A stretch of DNA of 64,000 nucleotides from contig CAICTM010000155.1 of assembly GCA_903772945.1 (NCBI GenBank), positions 40,634 through 104,633 on the forward strand, given 5' to 3'. How positions within the stretch are numbered: the stretch's first letter is position 1; each line of letters begins with the position of its first letter. The notes beneath the pieces were generated by a model. That model searched no databases, had not been told where the DNA came from, and worked only from the letters and a program-made list of their open reading frames with translations. Below, piece by piece: positions 19,949 through 32,000 of the stretch. Source of the stretch: Seminavis robusta (Eukaryota > Bacillariophyta > Bacillariophyceae > Naviculales > Naviculaceae). Made by a program: the position numbers and the translations under genes.

Positions 19949-22900
19949 CTATGCGTGTCCTAGCAATTCACAAAACTCTTCTTCAAGACGCTTCACTATC
20001 ACAGATGCTCCCCATTTCTCATACAGCTGTTTGGCCGATTTCAAATGGGGAACAGCAGCTTCAGGTTCCTTCTCGAGAACGCATCGTCCCAGTTGCTCAT
20101 ACGCCAACGCTTCTTCTGTGATAAACCCTCCTTTCTGGCTGTGCCATATGGACGAACGATACCTTTCGTACGCCTTTCGGCGGTCCCCCCGCAACCAGGC
20201 AATTTCTGCTTCCAACAGGATTGACTTCCCCAGAAAGTTGACAGGGGAGTGGTAGGCCCAATCCTGGAGACGTTTCAAACATCGTCGGGCGTGTAGGATG
20301 CTGCGATAGCGCCGTTTGCCTCTTCGTGCTTGGGCCAACAGAACCATGCATTCATAAAACATGGTATATATTCCGTCCATAGCGCCACTCGAGTCCATGT
20401 AGATGTAGCGAGCAGAGTCGGAGTACTCGTAAGCTCTGTCGTAGTCCCCCAGGAAGTACGAAACCTTCATTTGGAAGAATCTACGTCAAACAATAATGTT
20501 AGCAACGTTCTGCGAGGAATCCTCCTCAGAGCTAATCCACGCGACAACACATCATCTCACCTCATCCAATGCATGAAGTATGGATTTGCTCCATTTCTGG
20601 CTTGCTCCACATGTTCATCTACGAGCTCTCCTTTCAACAAGGCTGGATCCTTGGCCTGGCCCATGAGATTCAAAGTCATCTGAGAATGCGTGCAGTAATG
20701 TGTGAGGATCGAGGTATCAATATAACGTAACCAGTGCAAACACACGTCATACCTGCCATAGCGGTTTGATCATCACAAGCGACAGCTTCTGGCCGTAGAA
20801 CTCAACTCTCCCACCAAGTCTCCGAAGCTCATTTTCCAGCGCGGGTAATGACATAAGCTCCGAGAAATTCCAGCAAAGCAGACAAGCACAAAGCATGGCA
20901 TATTCTACGTCGCCAGCTCTCATCCCGGCTTTTTCAGCTGTACGGAGGGGTTCCATAGCACCTCGGATGGGAAACTTTCGACTGTAGATTGAACCATAGA
21001 AGCCGCACAAACTTCGACAAACCCATACCGCCTTTTTCCAATGATTGCTTATTCTAACGCCAAGTTCGCCGTAACGGAAACCATCATCGGGCTGGTCGTA
21101 GCTGATGATGGGTGAGTCGGCGAGAGTGAGTAGCGCTTCAATGCATCAACTTCGAACAGTGCAAAACAAGCCCGACATACCGGCAAAGTATCACGCCATA
21201 AAAAACAAACCCAACTGAAGATAAGGCACTCAAGCCGTGTTTCATTGTCAGCTCCACCATTCGGAAAGCCATGAGGGAACAAAGCCTGGGCCTGGCGTAA
21301 ACCGCGTACAAGATGACGTGGTTGAGAATCGACATGGCGGCTACCTTTCTAGCATTCTTCATCCTCGACATTTGTAGTATGAAATCATCAGATTTTCCCT
21401 TCAGCATGGATTTTAACCGATGAGCATCCCAGTAGACACGCCACAGTGGCGGCTTCGTAGATGGGAATGTTTCTCCCAGCAACTTCAAAGTCGCAAGGCC
21501 CATATCTATCGCTTCCAGCTGTCTGTTTCGGGTGCCCAAATAATAGATCATTGTTGACCTAGCCAGCAAGCTGTCCTCAAAAGTCCTCGCGTTCTCCAGC
21601 ACCTGCTTAAGGAGATCGTCCAGCTGGGAAAACTCTCCATTAGCGTAGCAGACTTCAATTGCTGTATTAAAGAGACTCAGACTCAGGTCATAATTGTCTC
21701 TGCCCCAGGTCTTTTGGGCAGCCACAATTTTAATACCGTACGACAAGCATCTCCAACTGGTTTGAAAGCCGAGATACTTTGCGGCTTTCTGTCCAGCGTC
21801 AAGGCATAGCCAAGCTACGGCACGGCGGTCCTCTTCTTTGGAAATCATTGTATCTCCCAACATCATTTGAAACATCAACGTAGAGTAGAAAAAGCTATTT
21901 TGCTGATCCTCCAAGTGCAGCCAGAGGCGTTGGCCAATTCGAAGGTGGTAGGCTGGACGTTCCAATTCCGGGATCAAGTCATAGATAGCTTGCTTGACGC
22001 CATCACTGGCAAACCAATAAACTCCATTGCGGTAGGTAAGCAATCCACGAATGTCGGCAAACTTGAGGTGTGCTTCCACCGAACCCACAGTGTCGATCAT
22101 TTTCAGCAAAGATTCATCGACGCGAAAGGTCATGAGACAAGCGGCGATCTTCAGAGTCTCTTGAATGTTGTCTGGAAGAGCCAAGACCTTGGCTTTGAAG
22201 AGGTCGGGGACACTGTGAATATTCCCCAGTGTCAATGGGATCTTTTCAAAATCGAAGGTCCATTGCTGTGTCGAGTCGTCAAATTGCAAAACACATTCTT
22301 CTTGAAAGAGTCGCAGTAGCTCCTTGATGAATGTGGGGTTTCCTTTCGTCAATCTGCACACCACGTTCTTCAATGACCGGGTTTCTTCTTCAGGTAACGA
22401 CAACGCGTCCGCCAGCATGCAATGAACACTATCCTCTTCGAGATTATCCAAGTGTATCTCGGTGATGTTGAGATTGGGGTTAGTGTTTGACAGTCGCCAA
22501 GACCTTTTGAAACGAGCATCGTCAGCTTCGTCTTCGCGGTACGTTCCCAAGAACAAAATCCCAGCGTTGGCTGGGTCTGTGACGAGGTACAAGAGAAGGT
22601 TTATGGCCTCTTCGCTCATCCAATGACTGTCGTCCCAAAGCAAAATAGTCGACTGTTCTGGATCAACGGAAGCAATCGTCTGTAGAAAGAGACCAAACAC
22701 TTCTTTCAGTCGTTGCATGGCCATACAGGCGTAAGTTTCTTGCTGCGATTCTTCCTTGATGGGCATGGTTTCGCTCTCGTCCATGGTATTGACCTTGCTA
22801 CCCGAAGCCCAACTCTTCTTTGTCAACAGAGCATCCAAAGCAGGCGATAGATTGGACAGTAGAGTTACATCTTCTTTCAATGCCTCAATCAGCGCATCGC

Positions 22901-24224
22901 GGTACCGCTGTGTCATCTTGCGATCTTCCCGTTCTATCAATTGCTCGCAAAAATCTGTGACAATTGCCGCAAAGAACGCCGTCGGATCCGTCCACTGGAT
23001 TGGTTCCGACTTGAAAAAGAAGAAGAATGGCCGATCTTCCTTGCAATTGTCTTCTCCAGTGTCGTTTTGATCTTCTTCGAGCAATGGGTGCCTCAGAGTC
23101 TGGGCCAGTGTTGTCTTGCCCACACCCATGGATCCTTCAATGAGTACTACGTCAATCTTACAAGAAGCGGACGGTCCCTCCTTTTGATATAGTTCCCGTT
23201 GCTGCTTTTGCCGTGCGTAAATGGTTGTCAACTGATCTCGCTCTTTCCATCTCCCATAGACGCTTCCTCCTTCTTTTTGGGCAGAGTGTAACTGTTCCGA
23301 GATTCTCCTGGTATACTTTTGTGGCTTTTTAAACCGGGCAGGAAGACGCGGTGGTGGTTGTCCAAGGAGAGCCGCCCGTTTCGCTTCTTCGCTTTCCGTC
23401 ACTCGCCGTACAATGTTGGCCACGGAAAGCATTGCGGGAGGTTCCGTCTTGGTTTCCTCGTCCAAGCTTATTGTAGCCCGCCTATGCAGCAAGTCATTAT
23501 TATTGGAGGACGTGCTAGTTGTTGTTGTAATTGAGGATATAGAAATACTGGTAGCGGGAGGTTTGGAGGATGGTTGCAGAGTTGTATTGTTGGCTGCTTC
23601 ATTTTCCTTTTGTTGTTGTCTTATTAGTGTGTCGAATTGCGTACTACATGTAGTAGCACTGCTCTCAGTGCATGTAGGTGTGTTTTTCTTCTTGGGTGTC
23701 TTGTCGTCACAATCCTCTTTTTCTCGTTTTGTGGATCCCACAATGTCACTGACACATCCGTGGGTCTTGCTGAGATATTTGAAGGCTTTGCTAATCTTGG
23801 AACGTGCCTTTTTGTCGCCGACATCCTTCCAGAGAGGAAATTTGGTCTCCCCCTCGACCACCAAAAAGCGTCCAGGAGGATTCTGATTCCGCCATTCCTG
23901 CAACACTGTCACTGTCACTAGCGCCTTTTCCATTTTGCTCCGTTGCTCGTAGTCTCCTAAATGTCGCATCAGCAACTCCATGAAGCGTTGGTTGCCTTGA
24001 AGACTTGCCAGTAGATGATGATTGTCGTGTTGTGGGCCTCCCGTAAATAATGTGTGACTTCTCCAGCAAGGAATGGGCGACTCATTTTCTTCTGCTTCTT
24101 CGTCGGGAGCCTTCCTGTTTGTACGGCGATGCGACTCTGGCAGGCACAAGAGAACATCGTTCTGCTCATGTGGCTCGGATATACGGTACAGTGGCCAGTT
24201 GGATTGACCGCTTTCGTCTGCCAT
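19949..24224 (-). CDS. DUF6824 domain plus STAND-type AAA ATPase with TPR-like repeats (1347 aa)
   Basis: The four exons are 21181-24224, 20753-21101, 20561-20679 and 19949-20480. The introns are 79, 73 and 80 nt with GTATGT, GTATGA and GTGAGA donors. Residues about 55-150 are a DUF6824 domain: HTLFTGGPQHDNHH, ALVTVTVLQEWRNQNPPGRF, WKDVGDKKARSKISKA. A Ser/Thr/Asn-rich linker follows. Residues about 330-600 form an AAA_16-type ATPase, with Walker A EGSMGVGKTTLA (about 361-372) and Walker B STILLWDDSHWM (about 523-534). Beyond it are winged-helix/helical segments and TPR-like helices to the end, including YGELGVRISNHWKKAVWVC across the first splice and FFQMKVSYFLGDYDRAYEY across the third. This is the architecture of diatom AAA proteins that often carry a nucleotide cyclase domain; none is present here. 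A signalling switch is the likely role. Confidence 0.88.
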
Positions 24225-25799
24225 CCTGAAAGTACCGCACTAGTAGTCTGATAATCAAGGGATGTATGGGAGCGTGAGAGCCGTTCGATAGATTAGTAGA
24301 CTCTTGACAATCTAATCTTTCATCGTCCGAAATGCTTTAAACTTCCCTCCATCTGCTGACGAATGAATGAATGAATACTCGAGATAGAGTAGATCTACTA
24401 GCCTTGGTTGGGCTTCATCGCGTCGATGAGTTAGTTGATGATGAGTGGCAATTACAATGATGAATGATTTGAAAGCATCACCACAATCACTTTTTGGACG
24501 CACTTTCTCCTTCCTCAGAACTCTTCGGAAAACGTGGCCTCCCATCGTGGAAACTGCCACGAGGCAATTATTTCTCTCAACCGGTTGAGATCACGGTCCT
24601 TTCGTCGAGAATGAGGGTGGTTCGGCAAAGACTAAGCTATGGTTAGAGGAGACGGCTCTATTCGATTCGACTTGGAGGAAGAGCATTCAGCTAAGTTTTT
24701 CTCACTCTCCTTCCTCTTCCTGCTGGAGTATCTGCCTGCTTGTCATTTTGCTTTTGTTTTCTCTGGTAGCTTGCTTGCCAAACAGGGAAGTTCTTTTGAC
24801 AATTAATCCTTTCAATCGAAAGGAGCAACGTCATTGCATCCAATGCATCAATGCATCCAATGCATCAATACTTCCCACTTCTCTAATGGCTCATTTCTTG
24901 CAAATCGCCCACCTCTGGTTCAGTAAAGACGATCTTGTGGGTCTTCGTACCAGTCGTGAAACGAAGTTGTGGTTCTTGAAAAGATACATAGAGTCTACTT
25001 GCCCTGCTCGTGAATTCATCGCATACCGCGGTCGAGGAAACTAAGACAACGAGGCTCTCGTCGTTGCAGCTTTCACCGTGAGATACCCCGGGATCGCTGC
25101 CCTGATGCACAATAAAATCCTTCGTTTTCCCCCCTTTCTGAATATATCTATTGGTAGTATGGAACCATGCTGACGACAAAACGAACGAAGCAAAAGAACA
25201 GAACAGATCAGGGAACCAACCAACCGATCCACCCTTTGCCAGCGATAACGACAAACGACAGCTGCTAATCATTGTAACGAGCTCTGGCTGGGGAACATCA
25301 CGTGTTTCCACCGATATACGTAGAGCCGCCAACTCAACGACTCGTCGACGTCGTCGTGGTTTCAATAAGGTGAGGTTTCCAGGTCTCCAACCTGGAACTA
25401 GGGCTCTTCCGCAGTACTGGCGATGCCCTCTGCTCTTGACCAGAATGAAAATTGGTACCGGTAGGTCAACCTTGTTTCGAAAAACTCGTGCCTCTGTTGG
25501 TACAGCTAGTTCCAATTTCCAACAACCTCGGCAGGTGTCCCGAGACGAGTCGTCTTCCAATCCACGGTACTAGTGTATAAGCTTTAGCAAGAAAAGATAT
25601 AAGAAGGGTATTCGATTGCGGCAATTGCCGTCCAAAGAAATTCGGCCGGAAGGGTCTTTTCGAAATTCATGGCTATGAATAAACTACGGGTTTCCAAAAA
25701 TAAAATGTGACAGCATCCTCCGGACGACCCTCTGCCTTTCCGGCTTTCCCGACAACTTGGATGTGCCTACATGTATTCAAACAATACAGCCTCGACCTC
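24225..25799. other. Intergenic, no gene supported
   Basis: Overlapping ORFs of 140 (+, 25151-25573) and 225 codons (-, 24883-25560) both lack domain signatures and the plus-strand one lacks an ATG, so neither is called. A TGCATCAATGCATCC direct repeat lies at about 24835-24870. Confidence 0.4.
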
Positions 25800-26843
25800 T
25801 TAGAGGCGGAATGTTCGTTCGTTTTCGTACCTTCTTTGGAGTGTAGCATCTACACGGGCAAGCAGTCTTTGGTTGGCTTCCTCCATCGAAGGTACAAGGT
25901 AGAGTGCATCTAGCCTCTGTTCAAATTGACACCCGAATTCAATGTTGTTTCTTAGGTGCTTTGGCAGAAATGGCTTGAGCATAGAAACCACAACATTCAT
26001 TGTACTCGAGGCATTGAAGTACTTGACCTTGTCAAAGCAGACAGGATAGACTGTGGCCACTTCTGACCACACTTTCTTCAGGCTCTTGAAGTCCATGTCA
26101 GTTTTCCAGTCATATCTAAGCAAGTCAGAAGAAACAATCAACAAGGGTTGAGAAGTTGCGCGCAATCTAGACAAAGCTCTTCAACAAGAAATCACGCACC
26201 CCTCACATTCGACAACCAACACGGTGCCATTACGAATAGCCTCAAAATCAGGGCAGAATATTGTGCAAGTATAGTAGGAACCACCAAGCCAAGCATGGAT
26301 CCTCTCAGGTGATCTGACTTCTCGAACTTCAAATTTTGTGTTGTCATAGATCATCACGTAACTACCCGAATCATGGTAGTAGCTGAAACACAGATGGAAT
26401 CCAGGGAAGAGCTTCATATAATCACCAAAACACTTCACGCCATCCTGAGCAGAATCAAGAATTCCGTATTCTTCTCTGAAGCATTGAAGATGATGCACTC
26501 TTTCAATGGCTGCATCCGTATTGTCACCATCTATCAATGCCAGCTGCACACACATAAAATCGCTCACAGAATCCACATCTGGTGCAGCAGCAATGGCTTC
26601 TTTGATATTGATTGCAAGGTTCCTTTCTTCCTCTGATAAGTTCATGCGCCCTGGGCTGTCTAAACTCAATGGAGGGCGCACGTTATTGGTCTGGGCATCT
26701 GCGGCATCTGCGGCCTCTCGATCTCCAGCTTCGTCATACACTTCTTCGAGGTCTTCACCTTCGTCTATCGCGTCATCGTTAATACGGACCTGACCATGTT
26801 GCTCGTTTCGCACCGCTTCATAGTCTTCAATCACTTCTGCCAT
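25800..26843 (-). CDS. CRAL-TRIO (Sec14-like) domain protein, tandem copy A (319 aa)
   Basis: The two exons are 26200-26843 and 25800-26115. The 84-nt intron starts GTGCGT, ends TTAG and splits a Gly codon. The N-terminus is acidic (EDYEAVRNEQHGQ). A helical segment (ERNLAINIKEAIAAAPDVDS, then LIDGDNTDAAIERVHHLQCF) resembles the CRAL-TRIO N-terminal helices. The lipid-binding fold follows: YVMIYDNTKFE, AWLGGSYYTCTIFCPDFEAI, KKVWSEVATVYPVCFDKVKYFNA, VVSMLKPFLPKHLRNNIEFG. Order and spacing match Sec14 proteins (YP-x-x-x-x-K-x-x-x-x-N-A and KPFL). Sec14 proteins bind or exchange phospholipids or other lipophiles; the ligand is unknown here. It is the most diverged of three paralogues in a row on the same strand. 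Confidence 0.8.
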
Positions 26844-27505
26844 GGCTGCAATAGAGTGCCGCTGGGTCTAACGATCTCGTTCCAGTAAAATGGTATCCGG
26901 ATAGGCATACGAAGAAGGCAGGTGCACCCGTGAATTGTCTGGGAAGTGGATGTCGTCTACAAGAAATTGGGGTGCTTCTTGCTGCTTCTCTTGTCTCTTG
27001 TCTTCTGTGTTTCGTTCATCAAGGTTCATGTTCGTTGAGTGGTGACTCACTGGTCACATACTGGCCTGGATACCTTTAATTCCCTCGTCGCCTTTCCACG
27101 GAAGCCTTCAAAATGTATGTCTCAATGTCTCTTTCCCCTTTTAAGCTTTCCCGTTTCCCGTTCCCTTTTTTTTTTAAAGAATGGTCCTGTGACAACTGTA
27201 GTCAGCTCAGCTGTCTTGTTTTCTCTGGTATTGAATTCCCAAACTTGGGAAAATATTCTACACTTTAGGCGCTGAAACGGCAATGCCAACAAACACGAGA
27301 TCCCAACGTACCACGCAGCAGTGACTATTGGCACACGTACCACGGAGGTTGCTAGACCAAGCGCCAATCTAGATAGATATGTAGCTACTAGTAGAGTACC
27401 AGAAACAAATGAACATAAAATCTTATGCAATTCTGGCAAGTTATAATACTAGCTAGTAATGATGATTGATCATTCAGCTCAAGATCACAAAATTGAATGA
27501 CAATC
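26844..27505. other. Spacer between CRAL-TRIO copies A and B
   Basis: Contains the 5' region of copy A and the 3' UTR of copy B. No other gene. Confidence 0.4.
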
Positions 27506-28531
27506 TCAAAGCTCGAAAGCTCTTTCATTGTAATACCTCTTCTGGAGAGTTTCCTCGACTCGGGCAAGCAATCGTTCATTGGCTTCCTCCACTGTTGGTA
27601 CTAGATAGAGTGAATCCAGTCTCTGTTCAAATTGGCAACCAACTTCTACATTTTTCTGGAGGTGCTTGGGGAGGAATGGTTTTAGCATGGAGACAAGCAC
27701 ATTCATTGCAGTTCCTGAATTGAAGTATTTCATTTTTTGGAAAGACATGGGATAGACACTTGCCACCTCAGACCAAACCCTCTTTATACCTTCAAGCAAT
27801 CGCATGTCCCTCTTCCATGCATACCTGTAATATAATATAAAAGCATAATGCATTCTGATCATGAGTTCGCAGCATCAATGATGAGGGCCGTTCATAACTG
27901 ATAAGCAGACTTACCCCTCATTTTCCAAAACCACCACGGCCCCAGAGCGGATTGCTTCAAAATCTGGGCAGAAAATGGCGCATGTATAGTATGTACCACC
28001 AAGCCATGTACGGATGTTTTCTTCTGTTTTGACCTTGTTGGCATCAAACTTTGTGTTGTCGAACATCATGATGTAGTTCCCAGAATCAAAAGTGAAGCAT
28101 AAGTGGAAGGTCGGAAAGAGCTCAATATAGTCAGCAAAGCACTTCCTTCCATCTGTTGCTGTATCATGAATTCCATACTCTTCCCTGAAACATTGCAGGT
28201 GGTACACTCTTTCAAGGGCAGCTTCTATGTTGTCTCCATCAATCAGTGCCAACTGAGCGCACATAAAGTCGCTGACAAGATCAATGTCTGGTGCGGCAGC
28301 AATGGCTTCTTTGATTGTGATTGCAAGGTTCCTTTCATGCTGAGATAACGACATCCGTTCAGCATTGTCACAGCTTAAAGCTCGATGATAGCCATGATGC
28401 CTAGATTCCGAACCTCCACCTCGGCCCCCTGCTCGCTCATCAGCCTCACTCTGGTCCATTTCGTAGAGGTCTTCTTCCTCGAAATCATCTCCCTGTCGAT
28501 CCGAGTTCATGCCGTCAAGCAAATCTGCCAT
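27506..28531 (-). CDS. CRAL-TRIO (Sec14-like) domain protein, tandem copy B (311 aa)
   Basis: The exons are 27915-28531 and 27506-27824, and the 90-nt intron (27825-27914) has a GTAAGT donor at the same position as in copies A and C. The start MADLLDGMNSDRQG at 28531 was chosen because copies A and C start at the equivalent place (MAEV.., MADL..). The frame is open farther upstream to about 28807, but that part matches untranslated sequence of copy C. The segment order is ERNLAITIKEAIAAAPDIDL, LIDGDNIEAALERVYHLQCF, TWLGGTYYTCAIFCPDFEAI, YAWKRDMRLLEGIKRVWSEV and VSMLKPFLPKHLQKNVEVG. It is closer to copy C than to A. Likely function as for A; subfunction unknown. Confidence 0.82.
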
Positions 28532-29359
28532 GGTTGTAGTGCAGTAGTATTGCCAGACGCGCTGACTGGCTAGTGGGTGGTATGTTGTGTTTGTGCTGTT
28601 GCTGTTGCTTGTCGGCTGAGTTGCGGCAACCGAAGTCAGGGTGTTTTGTGTGTTGAGAATCCTTGGTTCCATTTGCACCATTCGCTCTACGCTCGTCCGT
28701 TCACGTGCTATTAGAGGATGCCCTAATAATTCTCTGCCAGTATCTAGTCGGAGATGGAGATGAGAATCCAGCTTGGTTCGTTCTTCGCTCTTGAACTCAC
28801 GTGGCAATTTTTACTGGCCACTGGCCGTACCGGTATGATAATACCTACCGGTATTTATAACTTGTACTTATTAGTAGTACCGTACCAGTACTGTACTAGC
28901 TAGCTAGTACCTGTACGGTGGTAAGTGGAAGGCGGAAGCCTGTCGTGACTTTTGAATGAATGATTGATTCGATTCCACTCGATTCAATCGAATTGACTGA
29001 ATGAATCAATCGAAACATTCGATTGAATCGAATCGAGCTTAGTATTCATCATCCACCCGCGATTCTTGTGTGCCTGATTGGACCAATAGCTAAAACACTC
29101 CCCATGATGCAATGCACAACAATCAAGCATTGCCTATTGGTATCACCAATCCAGCTGTTAACCATGCCCGATGAAGGTTCCCAATGTTGGAGGAGGAGAT
29201 GTCCAGCCAGCTCTATGTTGATGTTTCGCTCAGCTCAAGCCTAAGCTGACATTATTAAGCTCTAATGAACATAATATCTTATGCAGTTCTGGGGACAAGT
29301 TATATTACTATTAATAGTACTGATGTTTCCACTCAAGATCACAAAATTTAATGACAACC
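28532..29359. other. Spacer between CRAL-TRIO copies B and C with a duplicated flank
   Basis: Holds an AATCGAAT/ATTCGATT-rich segment (about 28960-29040) and a stretch (about 29055-29190) that recurs upstream of copy C at about 31117-31240. Confidence 0.55.
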
Positions 29360-30341
29360 TCAAAGCCGGAAAGTTCTTTCATTGTCATACCTCAACTGAA
29401 GAGTTTCTTCAACTCGGGCAAGCAATCGTTTGTTGGCTTCTTCCACTGTTGGAACTAGATAGAGTGAATCCAGTCGCTGTTCAAATTGGCAACCAACTTC
29501 TATATTTTTCTGGAGGTGCTTGGGAAGGAAGGGTTTTACCATGGAGAGAACCACATTCATTGCAGTTCCTGTATTGAAGTGTTTCACTTTTTGGATAGAC
29601 ATGGGATAGACAGTTCCCACCTCAGACCAAACCCTCTTTAAACCTTCAAGCAATCGCATGTCCCTTTTCCATGCATATCTGTGGTGTAATGTAAAAACAT
29701 GAGGCATTCTGGGCATAATTTTCGCAGCATCACTGATGAGGGCCGTTTGCAGCAACTAAGCAGGCTTACCCCTTATTTTCCGAAACTATTATAGCCCCAG
29801 AGCGGATTGCTTCAAAATCAGGGCAGTAAATGGCGCAACTATAGTAGGTACCACCAAGCCATGTACGGATGTTTTCTTCTGTTTTGACCTTGTTGGCATC
29901 AAACTTAGTGTTGTCATAAATCATGACATAGTTCCCAGAATCAAAAGTGAAGCATAAGTGGAAGGTTGGAAAGAGCTCAATAAAGTCAGCAAAGCACTTC
30001 CTTCCATCTGTTGCTGTATCATGAATTCCATACTCTTCCCTGAAACATTCCAGGTGGTGCACTCTTTCAAGGGCAGCTTCTATGTTGTCTCCATCAATCA
30101 ATGCCAGCTGGACACACATGAAGTCACTAACAGGATCCACATTGGGTGCAGCAGCAATGGCTTCTTTGATGATGATTGCCTGGTTCCTTTCATGATCAGA
30201 TAACAACATTCGTTCGGTATTGTCATGATGCCCAGCTCGCACAATTCCACCTCGGTCCTCTGCTCGCTCGTCAACCTCATTCGGGTCCATTTCGAAGAGG
30301 TCTTCTTCCTCGAAATCGCCTCCCTGATGCAAATCTGCCAT
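29360..30341 (-). CDS. CRAL-TRIO (Sec14-like) domain protein, tandem copy C (296 aa)
   Basis: The exons are 29770-30341 and 29360-29678, with a 91-nt intron (29679-29769). The start is MADLHQGGDFEEEDLFEMD. The acidic N-terminus is shorter than in copy B. The lipid-binding region is nearly the same: LIDGDNIEAALERVHHLECF, TWLGGTYYSCAIYCPDFEAI, YAWKRDMRLLEGLKRVWSEV, LSMVKPFLPKHLQKNIEVG. The 5' untranslated region of B and C is also recognisably shared, including a CTGACTGGCT segment, so the B/C duplication was recent and took upstream DNA along. A Gly codon is split by the intron in all three copies. Confidence 0.82.
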
Positions 30342-31289
30342 GGTTGTAGTATCAGAGGCGCTGACTGGCTGGCTTGTGGGTGATAATAATACAGTATGTT
30401 GTATTTGTGCTGTTCCTGTTGCTTGTGCTGTTCCTGTTGCTTGTGCTGTTCCTGTTGCTCCTGTTGTTCCTGTTGCTCCTGTTGCTTTTGCTTTTGCTGT
30501 GCTTGTTGGCGAAAAAATGCTTATTTGCGCGAGTGTTTTGTGTCGAATACAGAGCTACTGGCTAGAGTAATTGATGGAATGCAGTGATGAGAATCCCAAA
30601 TCCCAAAGCTAGCTTGGTTCGCTCTTCGCTGCGTGGCTGTTGCGCTGCTGGTGACCACAGTGGTACCGTTTCTGGAACCCAACAGCACTTGTGAGTAAAG
30701 TACGATACTCGAGTACAGAGTTCCTTCGTCTAAAGACGCCTCTAAATCTTTCCTGTGTCTCTGCGTGCTACCCCTTCTCATCATCTTCTAAATGGTTAAT
30801 TAATAGTCTTGTGAGCAACAGTGAACTATGCATATCAGTGTCCAAGCGGAAGGCCGGAGCGCTGAAAGGCTTTGGGCTGCGCCTCTGAACTCAGTGGCCG
30901 TTCGGGGTCGCTTTGGCCTTGAGTGGCCAGCCGCTATCACACTGTCATCCATGTACCGTACACCGTACAGTACATGACATTGTACATTGTTTCTTTGTTG
31001 CGCCGTTGCTTTGCAGCTCCAGCCAATCTCCCAGATGGAGTTTTAGATTCTCAATGTTTTAATAATAATATGTTAGTTCTTGGCGCCTAGTTTTCAGCAT
31101 CATTGATCATTCCATGCCGCGATTCTTGTGTGCCTCATGTGACCAAAAGCTAACACCCCCATGACGTGCACAATAATCATGGTTATTGATATCACTAATC
31201 CAGCTGTTGACCAACCCCAATGAAGGTCTTGCAACCAATGGATGTTAGCAAGAACAGCCAGGACCACTGCATGGAACTAGATATGGTTA
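30342..31289. other. Upstream region of CRAL-TRIO copy C
   Basis: A GCTGTTCCTGTTGCTTGT repeat lies at 30408-30500. A diverged copy of the 29055-29190 flank is at about 31117-31240. No gene is supported. Confidence 0.5.
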
Positions 31290-31679
31290 GGCCGGTCTCT
31301 ACCGGAGCGACTAAGGGACCGACTAAAGGAATCCTTTAGGTGGTTGTTTAGTTCAAGATTTAGTCACTATCCTTTAGTAATGGTGGTGTCTACCAGCAGA
31401 TGACTAAATCTCGGACTAAACAATTTAGTCAGTTCTTTAGTCATTTGGACCTGTCTACCCAGCCGACTAAACAAATTGGACCTGTCTACCCAGCCGACTA
31501 AACAAATTGACTAAACAATTCATGGGAACAGTACTGGACTTAAAGGACTCAAAAAAGATTTAACAAAAGTGATCACTTGGTGGGCTACCAATATTCTATC
31601 AGCATGGTGGATTTAAAGGACTAAAACAAAGACTTAAAGAAGTGATTACTTTTTTGAGATAACAAGACTCAAAACACAC

Positions 31680-32000
31680 CATTGCGATGCACCTCTACTA
31701 TCATTCAATCGTTCGATCGTTCGCACCTCTCCTCTATTGGCACTGATTCGATGGCCTAATAGTGAGGCTAGGAGTGTGGAATTTGTTATCCAACTCAGTG
31801 GCATGCAGTTGTATCGGCCGATACTCCTCTTCGATCATTCGATCGTTTGCACCTCTACTACTCCTCTTCGATCGTTCGATCGTTTGCACCTCTACTACCG
31901 GTATCGGCCGATACTCCTCTTCGATCGTTCGACTACAGTATCGTTTGCACCTCTACTCTATCAGCTCTGTCGCGATGCTCTGATAGTGAGGCTGTGCAAT
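31680..32000. repeat. TTCGATCGTTCG / CACCTCTACT repeat block (first of two)
   Basis: Repeats of CTCTTCGATCGTTCGATCG and GCACCTCTACT recur at about 32445-32760 in the second element unit. Non-coding; the long open frames here are products of the low-complexity sequence. Confidence 0.6.

Noticed and set aside
24883-25560. 225-codon minus-strand ORF (starts MEDDSSRDTCRG)
   Set aside because: No domain, mixed hydrophobic/basic composition, and an equally open ORF on the opposite strand; looks like a chance open frame.
25151-25573. 140-codon plus-strand ORF
   Set aside because: Begins with TTG rather than ATG and shows no recognisable signature.
28532-28807. N-terminal extension of CRAL-TRIO copy B
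   Set aside because: Open frame exists, but the homologous start in copies A and C is downstream and the extension aligns to untranslated sequence of copy C.
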